64,000 bases of DNA from Rhodococcus triatomae BKS 15-14 (GTDB taxonomy: Bacteria > Actinomycetota > Actinomycetes > Mycobacteriales > Mycobacteriaceae): the NCBI GenBank assembly GCA_000341795.1, contig AODO01000066.1, positions 62,001 through 126,000 on the forward strand, in the 5' to 3' direction. This document shows positions 7,756 to 16,326 of the stretch, piece by piece. Below the pieces are notes generated by a model, which saw nothing but the letters and a program-made list of their open reading frames with translations, had not been told where the DNA came from and made no database searches. Position numbers and translations under genes: made by a program. The number at the start of each line of letters is the position of its first letter. The stretch's first letter is position 1.

Positions 7756-8883
7756 ATGCGAATAGTGATTGTTGGTGGGGGGATCCTCGGGACGGCGCAC
7801 GCCGACGAAGCGATCCGCCGCGGACACGACGTGATCCATCTCGAACGCGAACCCGAGGCGCGAGGCGCGACGGTCCGCAACTTCGGTCTGGTGTGGGTGT
7901 CGGGGCGAGCCGAACACGAACTCGCCACCACTCTGCGGTCGCGGGAGTTGTGGGCAGATCTGGCCGCTCGCGTCCCCGCGATCGGGTTCCGTCCCGCCGG
8001 GTCGCTGACCCTGCTCCGCACCCCCGAGGAAGTCGCCGTCGCCGAAGAAGTCCTGGCCCGACCCGACGCCGACACCCGCGGATTCGCGCTGCTGGACCCC
8101 GAGCAGGTACGTGCGACGAATCCGGCCTTGCGTGGCGAGTACCTCGCCGGACTGCACTGCCGTCTCGACGGCGCGGTCGAGTCCAGGGTCACTTTGCCCG
8201 CTGTCCGCGCTCACCTCGCGAAGTCCGGGCGGTACACCTACCACCCCGCCACCGAGGCCCGCGACGTGACCAGTGACTCGACCGGGGTGCACGTCCGCGA
8301 CGACCACTCGCGCACGTTCGACGCGGACCTGGCGATCGTGTGCCCCGGCGCCGCACTCGGCGGCCTGGCCCGGGAACTCGCCGGAGACCTCCCGTTGCGG
8401 CGGGTGCGGTTGCAGATGATGCAGACGGCACCGCTCGGCGAGAACCTGACGACCGCTGTGGCCGACGGCGACAGCCTCCGCTACTACCCCGGCTTCGCGG
8501 GCAAGGCCCTCGAGGAGTTGCAGGCGCGTCAGCCGCAGGCCCCGATCGCGGCGGCCCACCGCATGCAACTGCTGTGCGTGCAGCGCCTGCACGGCGGTCT
8601 GACCATCGGCGACACCCACGAGTACGACGAACCCTTCGACTTCGACGTCGACGAGGCTCCGTACGAGCATCTCAAGGCTCTCACCGAGAAGCTGCTCGGC
8701 CGCAGAATCCCTCCGGTGGTCAGACGCTGGGCCGGCGTCTACAGCCAACACCTCGATCCCACACGACTCGTTCATCGGGGCGAGGCGACCGACAACGTGT
8801 GGATCGTCGCAGGACCCGGCGGTCGCGGCATGACGCTCGGACCAGCACTGGCCGAGCAGACCGCGGAGCAGCTCGGCCTCTGA
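7756..8883 (+). CDS. FAD-dependent oxidoreductase of the phosphonate-operon type (TIGR03364)
   Basis: A 375-residue DAO-fold flavoenzyme. The Rossmann motif VIVGGGILGTAHADEAIRRG is at the N-terminus, followed by the family-specific VRNFGLVWVSGRA (about residues 39-51) and a C-terminal FAD motif VAGPGGRGMTLGPALAEQ. Members of this family recur in phosphonate catabolic clusters, where they are linked to oxidation of aminoalkylphosphonates. The exact substrate here is not known. The gene is divergent from the HD protein, and both starts are flanked by near-identical palindromes, so they probably form one regulon. No transport genes or phosphonatase are in the window. A hairpin about 100 bp downstream may end transcription. 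Confidence 0.88.
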   Translation: MRIVIVGGGILGTAHADEAIRRGHDVIHLEREPEARGATVRNFGLVWVSGRAEHELATTLRSRELWADLAARVPAIGFRPAGSLTLLRTPEEVAVAEEVLARPDADTRGFALLDPEQVRATNPALRGEYLAGLHCRLDGAVESRVTLPAVRAHLAKSGRYTYHPATEARDVTSDSTGVHVRDDHSRTFDADLAIVCPGAALGGLARELAGDLPLRRVRLQMMQTAPLGENLTTAVADGDSLRYYPGFAGKALEELQARQPQAPIAAAHRMQLLCVQRLHGGLTIGDTHEYDEPFDFDVDEAPYEHLKALTEKLLGRRIPPVVRRWAGVYSQHLDPTRLVHRGEATDNVWIVAGPGGRGMTLGPALAEQTAEQLGL

Positions 8884-8983
8884 CGCGTCGGAGGCCTCGC
8901 GTCCGAGAACCTGTCGCGACCGGAGCCGGCCGTCTCGCCGGCGTCGCCGGTTCGTTCTCCGGCCGGTCGTGGCAGTCCGCACC

Positions 8984-9016
8984 GGCGCCGGGCCACAGCG
9001 TCAAGGGCCCGGCGCC
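8984..9016 (+). terminator. possible hairpin terminator after the FAD oxidoreductase gene
   Basis: Perfect 11-bp GC-rich stem (8984-8994 with 9006-9016) and an 11-nt loop, between the oxidoreductase and the AraC-type gene. It has no T-tract, so its function is uncertain. Confidence 0.4.
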
Positions 9017-9114
9017 CGGTGTCCCCCAGCTCGAAGCCGTCGAGCGCAGCACCCGTGACGGAAGCCTGGCGCACCGGCGGCCCTGCCCGAGCAGCCGCCT
9101 CGGGAGTGGGTGAC

Positions 9115-10089
9115 ATGCGGATCGGAATCCTCGCGTACGACGACTGTTTCGCCACCGAGGTGTTCGCCGTGTCCGACATCCTCCGCATCGCGAACCGGGT
9201 CGCGCGGGAGAACGGCACGGTCTCCGCCGACCCGTTCCGGACCTCGGTGGTCTCGGTGAACGGTGAACCGGTGACCGCCGCGGGCGGGTTCGGCATCGGC
9301 GCACGGCGCTGGCGCCGCGACCACGATCTCCTCGTGGTGCCGGGGTTCGACCTCTCCCCCACGGAGGACCTGGATGCCAGGCTCGGCGACCGCCACCGCG
9401 AGATCGCCCTGATCCGTGAGGCCGGACGACGGGGCGTCCGTGTCGCGTCGGTGTGTGTCGGAGCGTTCCTGCTCGGTGAGGCGGGGCTGCTGGACGGGCG
9501 ACGATCGACGACGTCGTGGCTGTTCGCGTCGCAGCTCGCCGGCCGCTATCCGCTGTCGACGGTGTGCGCGCAGTCGCTGGTCGTCACCGACGAGCACGTC
9601 ACGACCACCGCCGCCTTCAGCGCATCGCTCGACCTCGCGACCACGATCGTCCGCGACCACCTCGGCAGCGCCGTCGCGCGGGCCACCGCGCGCATCACGT
9701 TGGTGTCCGAGAACCGGACCAGCCAGGCCCCGTATGTCGTCGAGTCGATGGTGACGCCCGCGACCGGGCCGTTCGCCACCGCGGTCCAGCGGTGGCTGGT
9801 CGATCACCTTTCGGAGCCCTACAGCCTGCCGCGACTCGCCGCCGCGTTCCACATCAGTTCCCGAACCCTGCTGCGCAGGTACGGCGACGACGTCGGCCGC
9901 CCACCGCTGGAGTTCCTGCAGGACGCCCGGATCGCCGCCGCCAAGAGACTTCTCTCGGACACCGACGTTCCCGTCGGTGACATCCCACCGCGCGTCGGCT
10001 ATCGGGATCCGGGCACGTTGCGGCGGATGTTCGTCGAACGCGTCGGAATCGGACTCGCCGAGTACCGCCGCCGGTTCCGCACGCGCTGA
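9115..10089 (+). CDS. GlxA-type transcriptional regulator (DJ-1/PfpI domain + AraC HTH)
   Basis: A 324-residue regulator. The N-terminal half is a class I glutamine-amidotransferase-like (DJ-1/PfpI) domain with Cys114 in the elbow SVCVGAFLLGEAGLLDGR, which is probably a ligand-sensing rather than catalytic site. The C-terminal third is an AraC-type double helix-turn-helix: YSLPRLAAAFHISSRTLLRRY, then the second HTH up to GYRDPGTLRRMFVERVG. ATG 9115 is chosen because GGAG lies 8 nt upstream and the longer in-frame extension is low-complexity. The next gene, a hydrolase, is on the same strand 122 bp downstream and is a plausible target. Confidence 0.9.
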   Translation: MRIGILAYDDCFATEVFAVSDILRIANRVARENGTVSADPFRTSVVSVNGEPVTAAGGFGIGARRWRRDHDLLVVPGFDLSPTEDLDARLGDRHREIALIREAGRRGVRVASVCVGAFLLGEAGLLDGRRSTTSWLFASQLAGRYPLSTVCAQSLVVTDEHVTTTAAFSASLDLATTIVRDHLGSAVARATARITLVSENRTSQAPYVVESMVTPATGPFATAVQRWLVDHLSEPYSLPRLAAAFHISSRTLLRRYGDDVGRPPLEFLQDARIAAAKRLLSDTDVPVGDIPPRVGYRDPGTLRRMFVERVGIGLAEYRRRFRTR

Positions 10090-10211
10090 GCGAGCCACCG
10101 CGCGGACGTGGCCGGATCGGCCCGGAACGTGGCGGTCACGCCCCTCGCGCCGAGGGTGCCGGGTCACGAGACTCGAGTCGTCAGTGCCCGCCGACCAACA
10201 GGAGTCCATCC

Positions 10212-11036
10212 ATGGCATCTCAGCGCCCGACCGCGGACGACCCGCTCGACGACTTCGCGCGCCGCGAGTTCACCTTCGATTCGATCGAGAAGGTCGTGCT
10301 CGTCTCGGGGGCCGGGCCGGCGGTCGTCGTCATGCCGGAGATGCCGGGGATCAGCCCGCATGTCGCCCGGTTCGCGCGGTGGGTTCGGGACGCCGGGTTC
10401 ACCGTGTACCTGCCGTCGCTGTTCGGGCGGGACGGCGCGGTGCCCACCGTCGAGGACGGACGCGACGTGATGCAGCGGGCGTGCGTCAGCGCCGAGTTCC
10501 GAGCGTTCGGCGCGAACCGGACCAGTCCCGTGACCCGGTGGCTGCGCGCGCTCGCGGGTGCAGCCCACGAGGAGTGCGGCGGTCCCGGGGTCGGGGCGGT
10601 CGGCATGTGCTTCACCGGCAACTTCGCGCTCACCATGACACTCGAGGCGTCGGTGCTCGCGCCCGTGCTCTGCCAGCCGTCCCTGCCGCTCGACGATCCG
10701 GGTGGCCTGGAGATCTCGCCCGAGGACCTGCGCGCGGTGCGCGACCGCCTCGATCGCGACGACCTGACCGTGCTGTCCTACCGGTTCGCCGGCGACGCGT
10801 GGTGCCGGGCGGAGCGCTTCGCCGCCTACGCGTCGGCGCTCGGCGACCGGTTCGTGGGCACGGTGCTCCCCGACGACGCGGCCGATCCCGCACCGCCACC
10901 GTTCTTCGCGGAGGTGGTGGCGAGCCCGCACAGCGTGGTGACCGCCCACCTGGTCGACGCCGCGGGCGAGCCCACGATCGCGGCCCGCGACGAGATTCTC
11001 GCGTTCCTCGCCTCGCGGCTGACCGAGAGCCGGTGA
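10212..11036 (+). CDS. dienelactone hydrolase family protein
   Basis: A 274-residue alpha/beta hydrolase of the dienelactone hydrolase family. The nucleophile is Cys133 in GMCFTGNFAL, as in true dienelactone hydrolases, and a late His follows in ASPHSVVTAH. AGGAG precedes the ATG. It follows a GlxA-type regulator on the same strand and converges on the acyl-CoA ligase gene with a hairpin between them. The natural ester or lactone substrate is unknown; the family includes many members not in aromatic degradation. Confidence 0.85.
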   Translation: MASQRPTADDPLDDFARREFTFDSIEKVVLVSGAGPAVVVMPEMPGISPHVARFARWVRDAGFTVYLPSLFGRDGAVPTVEDGRDVMQRACVSAEFRAFGANRTSPVTRWLRALAGAAHEECGGPGVGAVGMCFTGNFALTMTLEASVLAPVLCQPSLPLDDPGGLEISPEDLRAVRDRLDRDDLTVLSYRFAGDAWCRAERFAAYASALGDRFVGTVLPDDAADPAPPPFFAEVVASPHSVVTAHLVDAAGEPTIAARDEILAFLASRLTESR

Positions 11037-11041
11037 CTGGA

Positions 11042-11075
11042 GCCTCCGGTGGCCGACGACGCGACCACCGGAGGC
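11042..11075. terminator. bidirectional hairpin between convergent genes
   Basis: An 11-bp perfect stem (GCCTCCGGTGG at 11042-11052 with CCACCGGAGGC at 11065-11075) with a 12-nt loop. It lies between the convergent stops of the hydrolase (11036) and the acyl-CoA ligase (11089). Confidence 0.65.
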
Positions 11076-11088
11076 CCCGGCCGGCCGG

Positions 11089-12762
11089 TCAGCCCTGGCG
11101 CAGGATGTACCGCTGCACCTTGCCGCTCGGTGTCTTGGGCAGGGACGGAACGAAGTGCACGGTCCGCGGGTAGGCGTGCGCTGCGAACTTCCGCTTGACC
11201 AGAGTCTGCAGTTCGGCCTCCAGCTCGTCGGTGCCCTCGACGCCCTCACGGAGCACCACGAACGCCTCGAGCACCTCGCCGCGCAACTGGTCCGGCATGC
11301 CGACCACCGCGGCCTCGACGACGTGCTCGTGCATCACCAGGACCGACTCGACGTCGAACGGGCCGATCCGGTAGCCGGCCATGATGATGACGTCGTCGTC
11401 GCGCGAGCTGAAGAAGAAGTGCCCGTCCGCATCCGCACTGCCCGCATCGCCGGTGACGTACCAGCGACCGTCCTCGGTGAACCGCTGCCGGGTCTTCTCG
11501 GGGGCGTCCACGTAGCCGCGGAACCACATCAGCGGGCTGGCGTGCGTGTCGATCGCGACGCGACCCGCCGTGCCGGGTGCGGCGACGTCGTCGCTGTCGT
11601 CGAGCAGGACGGCACACGACCACCCCGGCAACGCACGGCCCATCGACCCCGCCGGGACCTCCTCGCGGAGTTCGTCGGCCCAGGCGTTGACGATGAACAT
11701 GCCGTGCTCGGTCTGCCCGTAGTGGTCACGCACCTCGCAGCCGAGGGCGGACTTCGACCACGCCACGACGTCCGGGGTCAGCGGCTCGCCCGCAGACGAC
11801 GCGCGGCGCAGCGTCAGGCCCTCGGGAACCGGTCCGGTGTCGGCCCGCAGGCTGCGATAGACGGTCGGCGCGGCCGCGAAGTTGGTGACGCCGAACTTCT
11901 CGACAACCTGCCACGTCAGTGCCGGGGAGAACCCGGCGTGCAGGAGCAGGCTGCGGCGGCGGGCCGCCATCGGGCCCAGCAGCGCGTAGTAGAGCCCGTA
12001 CGCCCAGCCCGGGTCGGCGGCGTTCCAGAACACGTCCTCGTCGCGGACGTCGAGACCGAATTCGATGTAGGCGTGGAACGACGCGAGCGCGCGCACGGGG
12101 ACCGGAACTCCCTTGGGGGTGCCCGTGGTGCCCGAGGTGAACAGCTGCACGATCGGTGCGTCGGCACCGACGGCGACCGCGGCGCCCTTCGGGTCGTCGG
12201 CGTCGTGCGCGGCGAGCAGGTCCGCGAAGGACGTCCGTCCCTCGGCGGCGGTGCCACCGGCGACCACGACCGACCACGGCGCGTCGGCCGGGATGTCGTC
12301 GCCCGGCGCGAGCTTGTCGAGCTGATTGGCGTCGGCGACGACGACCTTCGCGCGCGACGCGGTGAGCCGGAACGCGATGGCGGGTGGAGCGAACGCCGTG
12401 AAGAGCGGGACGTGCACCGCGCCCCGGCGCCAGATGCCGAGCAGGGCGACGACCACCTCGACGGACTTGCCCATCAGCGTCGCCACGCAGTCGCCCGGCT
12501 CGACACCGAGATCGGCGAGGGCGGCGGCGAACTTCGTCGACTCGGCGCGCAGCTCGCCGTAGGTGAGGTCGCGGGACGACAGGTCGCTCTCGATCACGGT
12601 GAACGCGACGGCGTCGGAGGGGTGCCGGTCGCACAGCAACTCGGCCGCGCAGGCGTCGGCGGTGTCGTACTGCCCGAGCAGCTCGTCCACACGGGCCGCG
12701 CTTCGGGCTCGGCCGGCTGCCGCATCCGCTGCGAGGGTCGCCGTGGCACTGTTGTCGACCAT
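11089..12762 (-). CDS. acyl-CoA/acetyl-CoA synthetase-like AMP-binding ligase
   Basis: A 557-residue adenylate-forming enzyme. It has the P-loop LFTSGTTGTPKGVPVP, an aromatic/Gly segment NAADPGWAYGLYYALLG, the DHYGQTEHG substrate/AMP site, YVTGDAGS with the hinge SSRDDDVIIMAGYRIGP, and the late catalytic Lys in PKTPSGKVQRYILR. These fit the acetyl-CoA and medium-chain acyl-CoA synthetase branch, but the chain length cannot be read. ATG 12762 is chosen over the in-frame start at 12783 because AAGGA lies close upstream. The gene is divergent from the GAF-LuxR regulator, which may control it. Confidence 0.87.
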   Translation of the reverse strand: MVDNSATATLAADAAAGRARSAARVDELLGQYDTADACAAELLCDRHPSDAVAFTVIESDLSSRDLTYGELRAESTKFAAALADLGVEPGDCVATLMGKSVEVVVALLGIWRRGAVHVPLFTAFAPPAIAFRLTASRAKVVVADANQLDKLAPGDDIPADAPWSVVVAGGTAAEGRTSFADLLAAHDADDPKGAAVAVGADAPIVQLFTSGTTGTPKGVPVPVRALASFHAYIEFGLDVRDEDVFWNAADPGWAYGLYYALLGPMAARRRSLLLHAGFSPALTWQVVEKFGVTNFAAAPTVYRSLRADTGPVPEGLTLRRASSAGEPLTPDVVAWSKSALGCEVRDHYGQTEHGMFIVNAWADELREEVPAGSMGRALPGWSCAVLLDDSDDVAAPGTAGRVAIDTHASPLMWFRGYVDAPEKTRQRFTEDGRWYVTGDAGSADADGHFFFSSRDDDVIIMAGYRIGPFDVESVLVMHEHVVEAAVVGMPDQLRGEVLEAFVVLREGVEGTDELEAELQTLVKRKFAAHAYPRTVHFVPSLPKTPSGKVQRYILRQG

Positions 12763-12869
12763 GGAGGTTCCTTCCCACTTCACTCCGGCATGACACCGGA
12801 CACTTCACTCGCCTTATGATCTAGCTCACAAGACACAACCACCACCCCCGGAAAGGGGTAGCCGCACCG

Positions 12870-13736
12870 ATGCCCATGCCGACGAACCCCCGAGAGGCGC
12901 TGCTCCGCCCCCGCGACGGCGATGCGCTCCGGGCGGAGCTGCGACACACCGCGAGCCTCGCCGACGTTCCCGTGCTGTTCGGCGGCGAGGTGCACGCCGG
13001 AAATCTGCTGCTCAGCGAGTTCATCGGGACCCGAACGAACGGCCTCAAGGGCCTCACGGTGCCGTCGACATCCGGGCTGGGCGGCCGCGTCGCCCACCAG
13101 CGGCGGCCGGCGTCCGTGCCCGACTACCGGACCGCACTGAACATCACCCACCACTTCGACGCCCCGGTGATCGGGGAGGGCCTGCGTTCGGTGATCGCGG
13201 TCCCGGTCGTGGTCGACGGGGTCTCGCGCGCCGTGCTCTACGCGGCGGTCCGCGAGGCCACCCCGATCGGTGACCGCACCGCGGATCTGCTGACCCTGTC
13301 CGGTCGGCGACTCGCGGCGGAGATCGCGATCCGCGACGAGGTGGACCGGCGGCTGCGCATGCTCGACACTCGCGACACCACCGGTCCGGGTGACGCCGCC
13401 GTGTCGGAGGGCATCCGCGAGGCGCATGCGGAGCTGCGCGGTCTGGCGCAGGACGTGTCCGACAGCGCCCTGCGCGGGCGCCTGCGGGCGGTGGCGGACA
13501 AGCTCGCCGGGTTGCTCGTCGAGGACGCCGCACCGTCGGCCGTCGCCCTCTCCCCGCGAGAACTCGACGTCCTGTCGCACATCGCACTCGGCTGCACGAA
13601 CAACGAAGTCGCCCACCGCCTCTCGCTCGGCTCGGAAACGGTCAAGAGCTACCTGCGCAGCGCGATGGGCAAGCTCGACGCCCGGTCCCGGCACGAAGCG
13701 GTCGTCACCGCCCGGCGACTGGGTTTGCTTCCGTAG
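12870..13736 (+). CDS. GAF-domain LuxR-type transcriptional regulator
   Basis: A 288-residue regulator. Residues about 20-165 form a GAF-like sensor domain, with GLGGRVAHQRRPASVPDY and EGLRSVIAVPVVVDGVSRAVLYAAVRE. The C-terminus is a LuxR-type HTH: LSPRELDVLSHIALGCTNNEVAHRLSLGSETVKSYLRSAMGKL. GGAAAGGGG precedes the ATG. It lies 31 bp upstream of an APC permease gene, so an operon is likely, and it is divergent from the acyl-CoA ligase. The ligand is unknown; a carboxylic or amino acid taken up by the permease would fit the context. Confidence 0.87.
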   Translation: MPMPTNPREALLRPRDGDALRAELRHTASLADVPVLFGGEVHAGNLLLSEFIGTRTNGLKGLTVPSTSGLGGRVAHQRRPASVPDYRTALNITHHFDAPVIGEGLRSVIAVPVVVDGVSRAVLYAAVREATPIGDRTADLLTLSGRRLAAEIAIRDEVDRRLRMLDTRDTTGPGDAAVSEGIREAHAELRGLAQDVSDSALRGRLRAVADKLAGLLVEDAAPSAVALSPRELDVLSHIALGCTNNEVAHRLSLGSETVKSYLRSAMGKLDARSRHEAVVTARRLGLLP

Positions 13737-13767
13737 ATCCATCGGTTTTCTCGCGCGAGGAGGGGCC

Positions 13768-15216
13768 ATGAGCGGATCGTCCGAGACCGGCGGATCGGCG
13801 TCGGGAACCGGCGGCGAGCACCGCGGAGAGCCGACGCTCAAGCGGGTGATGGGGCCGTGGCTCCTGTTGCTGTTCATCGTCGGCGACATCCTCGGCACCG
13901 GCATCTACGCCCTCACCGGCCAGGTCGCGAACGACGTCGGCGGCGTCGTGTGGCTCCCGTTCCTGGTGGCGTTCACCGTCGCCCTCATCACCGCCTTCAG
14001 CTATCTCGAACTCGTGACCAAGTACCCACAGGCGGCCGGTGCGGCGCTGTACACGCACAAGGCGTTCGGGATCCAGTTCCTCACGTTCATGGTCACGTTC
14101 GCGGTGATGTGCTCGGGCATCACGTCGGCGGCGACCGCCTCGCGTGCCTTCGCCGCGAACTTCGCGGAGGCCTTCGAGATCGACCTGAGCACCGGGATCG
14201 GCATCACGCTGCTCGGCATCGCGTTCATGCTGATCGTGGCGGCGGTCAACTTCCGCGGTGTGGGCGAGTCCGTGCGGATCAACGTGGTCCTGACCTGCAT
14301 CGAACTGTCGGGGCTGCTGATCATCGTCTTCATCGGCATGTGGGCACTCGGCATCGGCGAGGGCGACTTCTCCCGCGCGATGACGTTCGACACCGGCGAA
14401 CGCAGTGCCGTCGGTGGTGTCATCGCCGCGACGACACTCGCCTTCTACGCGATGGTGGGTTTCGAGGACTCGGTGAACATGGCGGAGGAAGCCAAGGATC
14501 CGAGCCGAATCTTCCCGAAGGTGTTGCTCACGGGCCTGTTGTTCACCGGCCTGATCTACGTCCTCGTGTCCGTCACGGCGATCGCGCTGGTCCCCGCGGA
14601 CGAACTCGGCGAGGGTGACACCCCGCTCCTCAAGGTCGTTCAGGCCGGAGCTCCCGGCTTCCCGATCGGGATCTTCGCGTTCATCACGATGTTCGCGGTC
14701 GCGAACACCGCACTGATCAACATGCTGATGGCGAGCCGCCTCCTCTACGGCATGAGCCGTCAGCACGTGCTGCCGCCGCAGTTGGGGCGGGTGCACCGCA
14801 CGAGGCGCACTCCGTACATCGCGATCGGGTTCACCACCTTCCTGGCGCTCGGCCTGATCACCTTCGTCGGCGAGGTGCCGCAACTGGGCGGTACCACGGC
14901 CCTGTTGTTGCTGTGTGTGTTCACCATCGTCAACGTCGCCGTGCTGGTGCTGCGGAAGAACCCGGTCGAGCACAAGCATTTTCGAGCGCCGACGGCGTTG
15001 CCGGTCGTCGGCGCGCTGGCGTGCGGTTTCCTGGCAACCCCCTTCACCGACCGGAATCCGGACCAGTACGCGATCGCGGGTGTGCTGCTGGCGATCGGTG
15101 TGGTGCTGTGGGGCGTCAACCACCTCGTGAACACCAAGCTGGGGGTCAAGGGCGAGTTGCATCCGGAGTACCTGACGGACGACGACCCATCGACGCCCCA
15201 CGGCCCCTCCAACTGA
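13768..15216 (+). CDS. APC-superfamily amino acid permease
   Basis: A 482-residue transporter with about 12 membrane segments. The first segment has the substrate-site signature GDILGTGIYALTG (unwound TM1), and TM6 includes TLAFYAMVGFEDSVNMAEE, which places it in the basic/neutral amino acid APC group. GAGGAGGGG precedes ATG 13768; a longer frame upstream would overlap the regulator gene. It is probably co-transcribed with the GAF-LuxR gene. The substrate is unknown; amines or amino acids are usual for the family. Confidence 0.9.
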   Translation: MSGSSETGGSASGTGGEHRGEPTLKRVMGPWLLLLFIVGDILGTGIYALTGQVANDVGGVVWLPFLVAFTVALITAFSYLELVTKYPQAAGAALYTHKAFGIQFLTFMVTFAVMCSGITSAATASRAFAANFAEAFEIDLSTGIGITLLGIAFMLIVAAVNFRGVGESVRINVVLTCIELSGLLIIVFIGMWALGIGEGDFSRAMTFDTGERSAVGGVIAATTLAFYAMVGFEDSVNMAEEAKDPSRIFPKVLLTGLLFTGLIYVLVSVTAIALVPADELGEGDTPLLKVVQAGAPGFPIGIFAFITMFAVANTALINMLMASRLLYGMSRQHVLPPQLGRVHRTRRTPYIAIGFTTFLALGLITFVGEVPQLGGTTALLLLCVFTIVNVAVLVLRKNPVEHKHFRAPTALPVVGALACGFLATPFTDRNPDQYAIAGVLLAIGVVLWGVNHLVNTKLGVKGELHPEYLTDDDPSTPHGPSN

Positions 15217-15221
15217 TTTTC

Positions 15222-15251
15222 TAGAACACGTTCCAGGCGATCTGGCATACT
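15222..15251 (+). promoter_or_regulatory. KstR-like operator overlapping a predicted promoter
   Basis: TAGAACACGTTCCA (15222-15235) fits the KstR consensus TNNAACNNGTTNNA at every fixed position. A good -10 hexamer, CATACT (15246-15251), lies 7 nt before the ATG at 15259, so a leaderless transcript is likely. A -35 region at normal spacing would fall at about 15223-15228, inside the box. This geometry suits repression. KstR is the TetR-type repressor of steroid catabolism in mycobacteria and rhodococci. Confidence 0.7.
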
Positions 15252-15258
15252 CCGCGAC

Positions 15259-16023
15259 ATGCTTGCCGACCCCGCCGACCTGCTCACGCTCGCGCACGCC
15301 TCACCCGCGGCGGTGGCCGAGCACGACAAGGAGGCGTGGCTCGGCCTCTTCTCGCGGTACCACGTCGTCGAGGACCCGGTCGGCGGCCGTCCCGTCCTCG
15401 GAGGCCTCTACGACCCCCGCCGCAGGCGCCGTGGCCGCGATCCCCTCGCCCGCTTCTGGGACACCTTCATCGCGCCCAACGACATTCGCTTCCACGTGCA
15501 GCGTGACGACATCGTCGACGGACTCACCGTGGTCCGCGACGTCACGATCGAAACTCGGCTCGGCCGAGGGGTCGTCGCCCACGCACCGATGCACCTGCTG
15601 TACGAGGCCACTCTCGACGAGGGCGAGCCTCGGATCCGCCGGATCGCCGCGCACTGGGAGGTGGCGCCGATGTTCGCCCAGGTGGCGGGCGTCAGTCCGG
15701 CGAAGCTCGCGGTGGGGACGTCGATGGCGACGCGGATGTTGCGCAACCTGGGCCTCGGCGGATCGGTCGCGTTCGGTGCCGCCGTTCGCAGCGTCGGTGA
15801 GCCCGGGAAGACGGCGGTGCGCCGACTGGTCGAGGCCGCCACGCGGGGCGATTCGGATGCGCTGGACACGCTCGGTGGCCGGGTCGTCGGCGACATCACC
15901 AAGATCATCGCCGCCGGCGACACCGTCACCGCCTCCTGCACGGTCGACGGCTCCCCCGCCCTGCTGTGCTGCTACCTCGACCGCAGTTCCCTGCGCGTCG
16001 TCCGGGCCGACGTCTACGCCTGA
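15259..16023 (+). CDS. NTF2-like (SnoaL/ketosteroid-isomerase fold) protein, function unknown
   Basis: A 254-residue protein. The first 140 residues look like an NTF2-like fold: an N-terminal helix, the WLGLFSRYHVVEDPVGG strand, then a long sheet ending in IRRIAAHWEVAPMFAQV. The C-terminal part (about 175-254) has the same general layout (LVEAATRGDSDALDTLGG ... VVRADVYA), so there may be two NTF2-like modules. NTF2-like proteins include ketosteroid isomerases and dehydratases. No ribosome site is seen, and a -10 hexamer 7 nt upstream implies a leaderless mRNA. A KstR-like box overlaps the promoter. A steroid-related role is an inference from that box. Confidence 0.75.
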   Translation: MLADPADLLTLAHASPAAVAEHDKEAWLGLFSRYHVVEDPVGGRPVLGGLYDPRRRRRGRDPLARFWDTFIAPNDIRFHVQRDDIVDGLTVVRDVTIETRLGRGVVAHAPMHLLYEATLDEGEPRIRRIAAHWEVAPMFAQVAGVSPAKLAVGTSMATRMLRNLGLGGSVAFGAAVRSVGEPGKTAVRRLVEAATRGDSDALDTLGGRVVGDITKIIAAGDTVTASCTVDGSPALLCCYLDRSSLRVVRADVYA

Positions 16024-16326
16024 CCGGCGCTCGTTCGGCCCTGAGCGGCAGGGCTCGGATCCCGATGCGTTCTGGACATCCGGCAATCGGCGGTGGGATC
16101 GTGGACATCGCGTCCATTCGCTCACCGCCGCGTTCGGCTTCCGAGAGAGGGTCGACTCCACGGATCTTCGGCCGACCGGTGAGCACCGTCGGACCCGTCA
16201 CCAGGACCGACGGACCGCGAACATCCCCGGTGCCGACGTCACCCGTCGACGGCGGGGCCGGTCGAGACCCTGTGACCTGTCGCGGCGCCCGACCCGCGCC
16301 CCACGACACGGAGAGCGAGGACACCG
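16024..16326. other. 303-bp intergenic region without clear features
   Basis: Between the NTF2-like gene and the alcohol dehydrogenase remnant. I see no convincing coding frame, hairpin or operator. A GAGAGCGAGGA stretch just before 16327 can serve as the ribosome site of the dehydrogenase gene. Confidence 0.5.
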
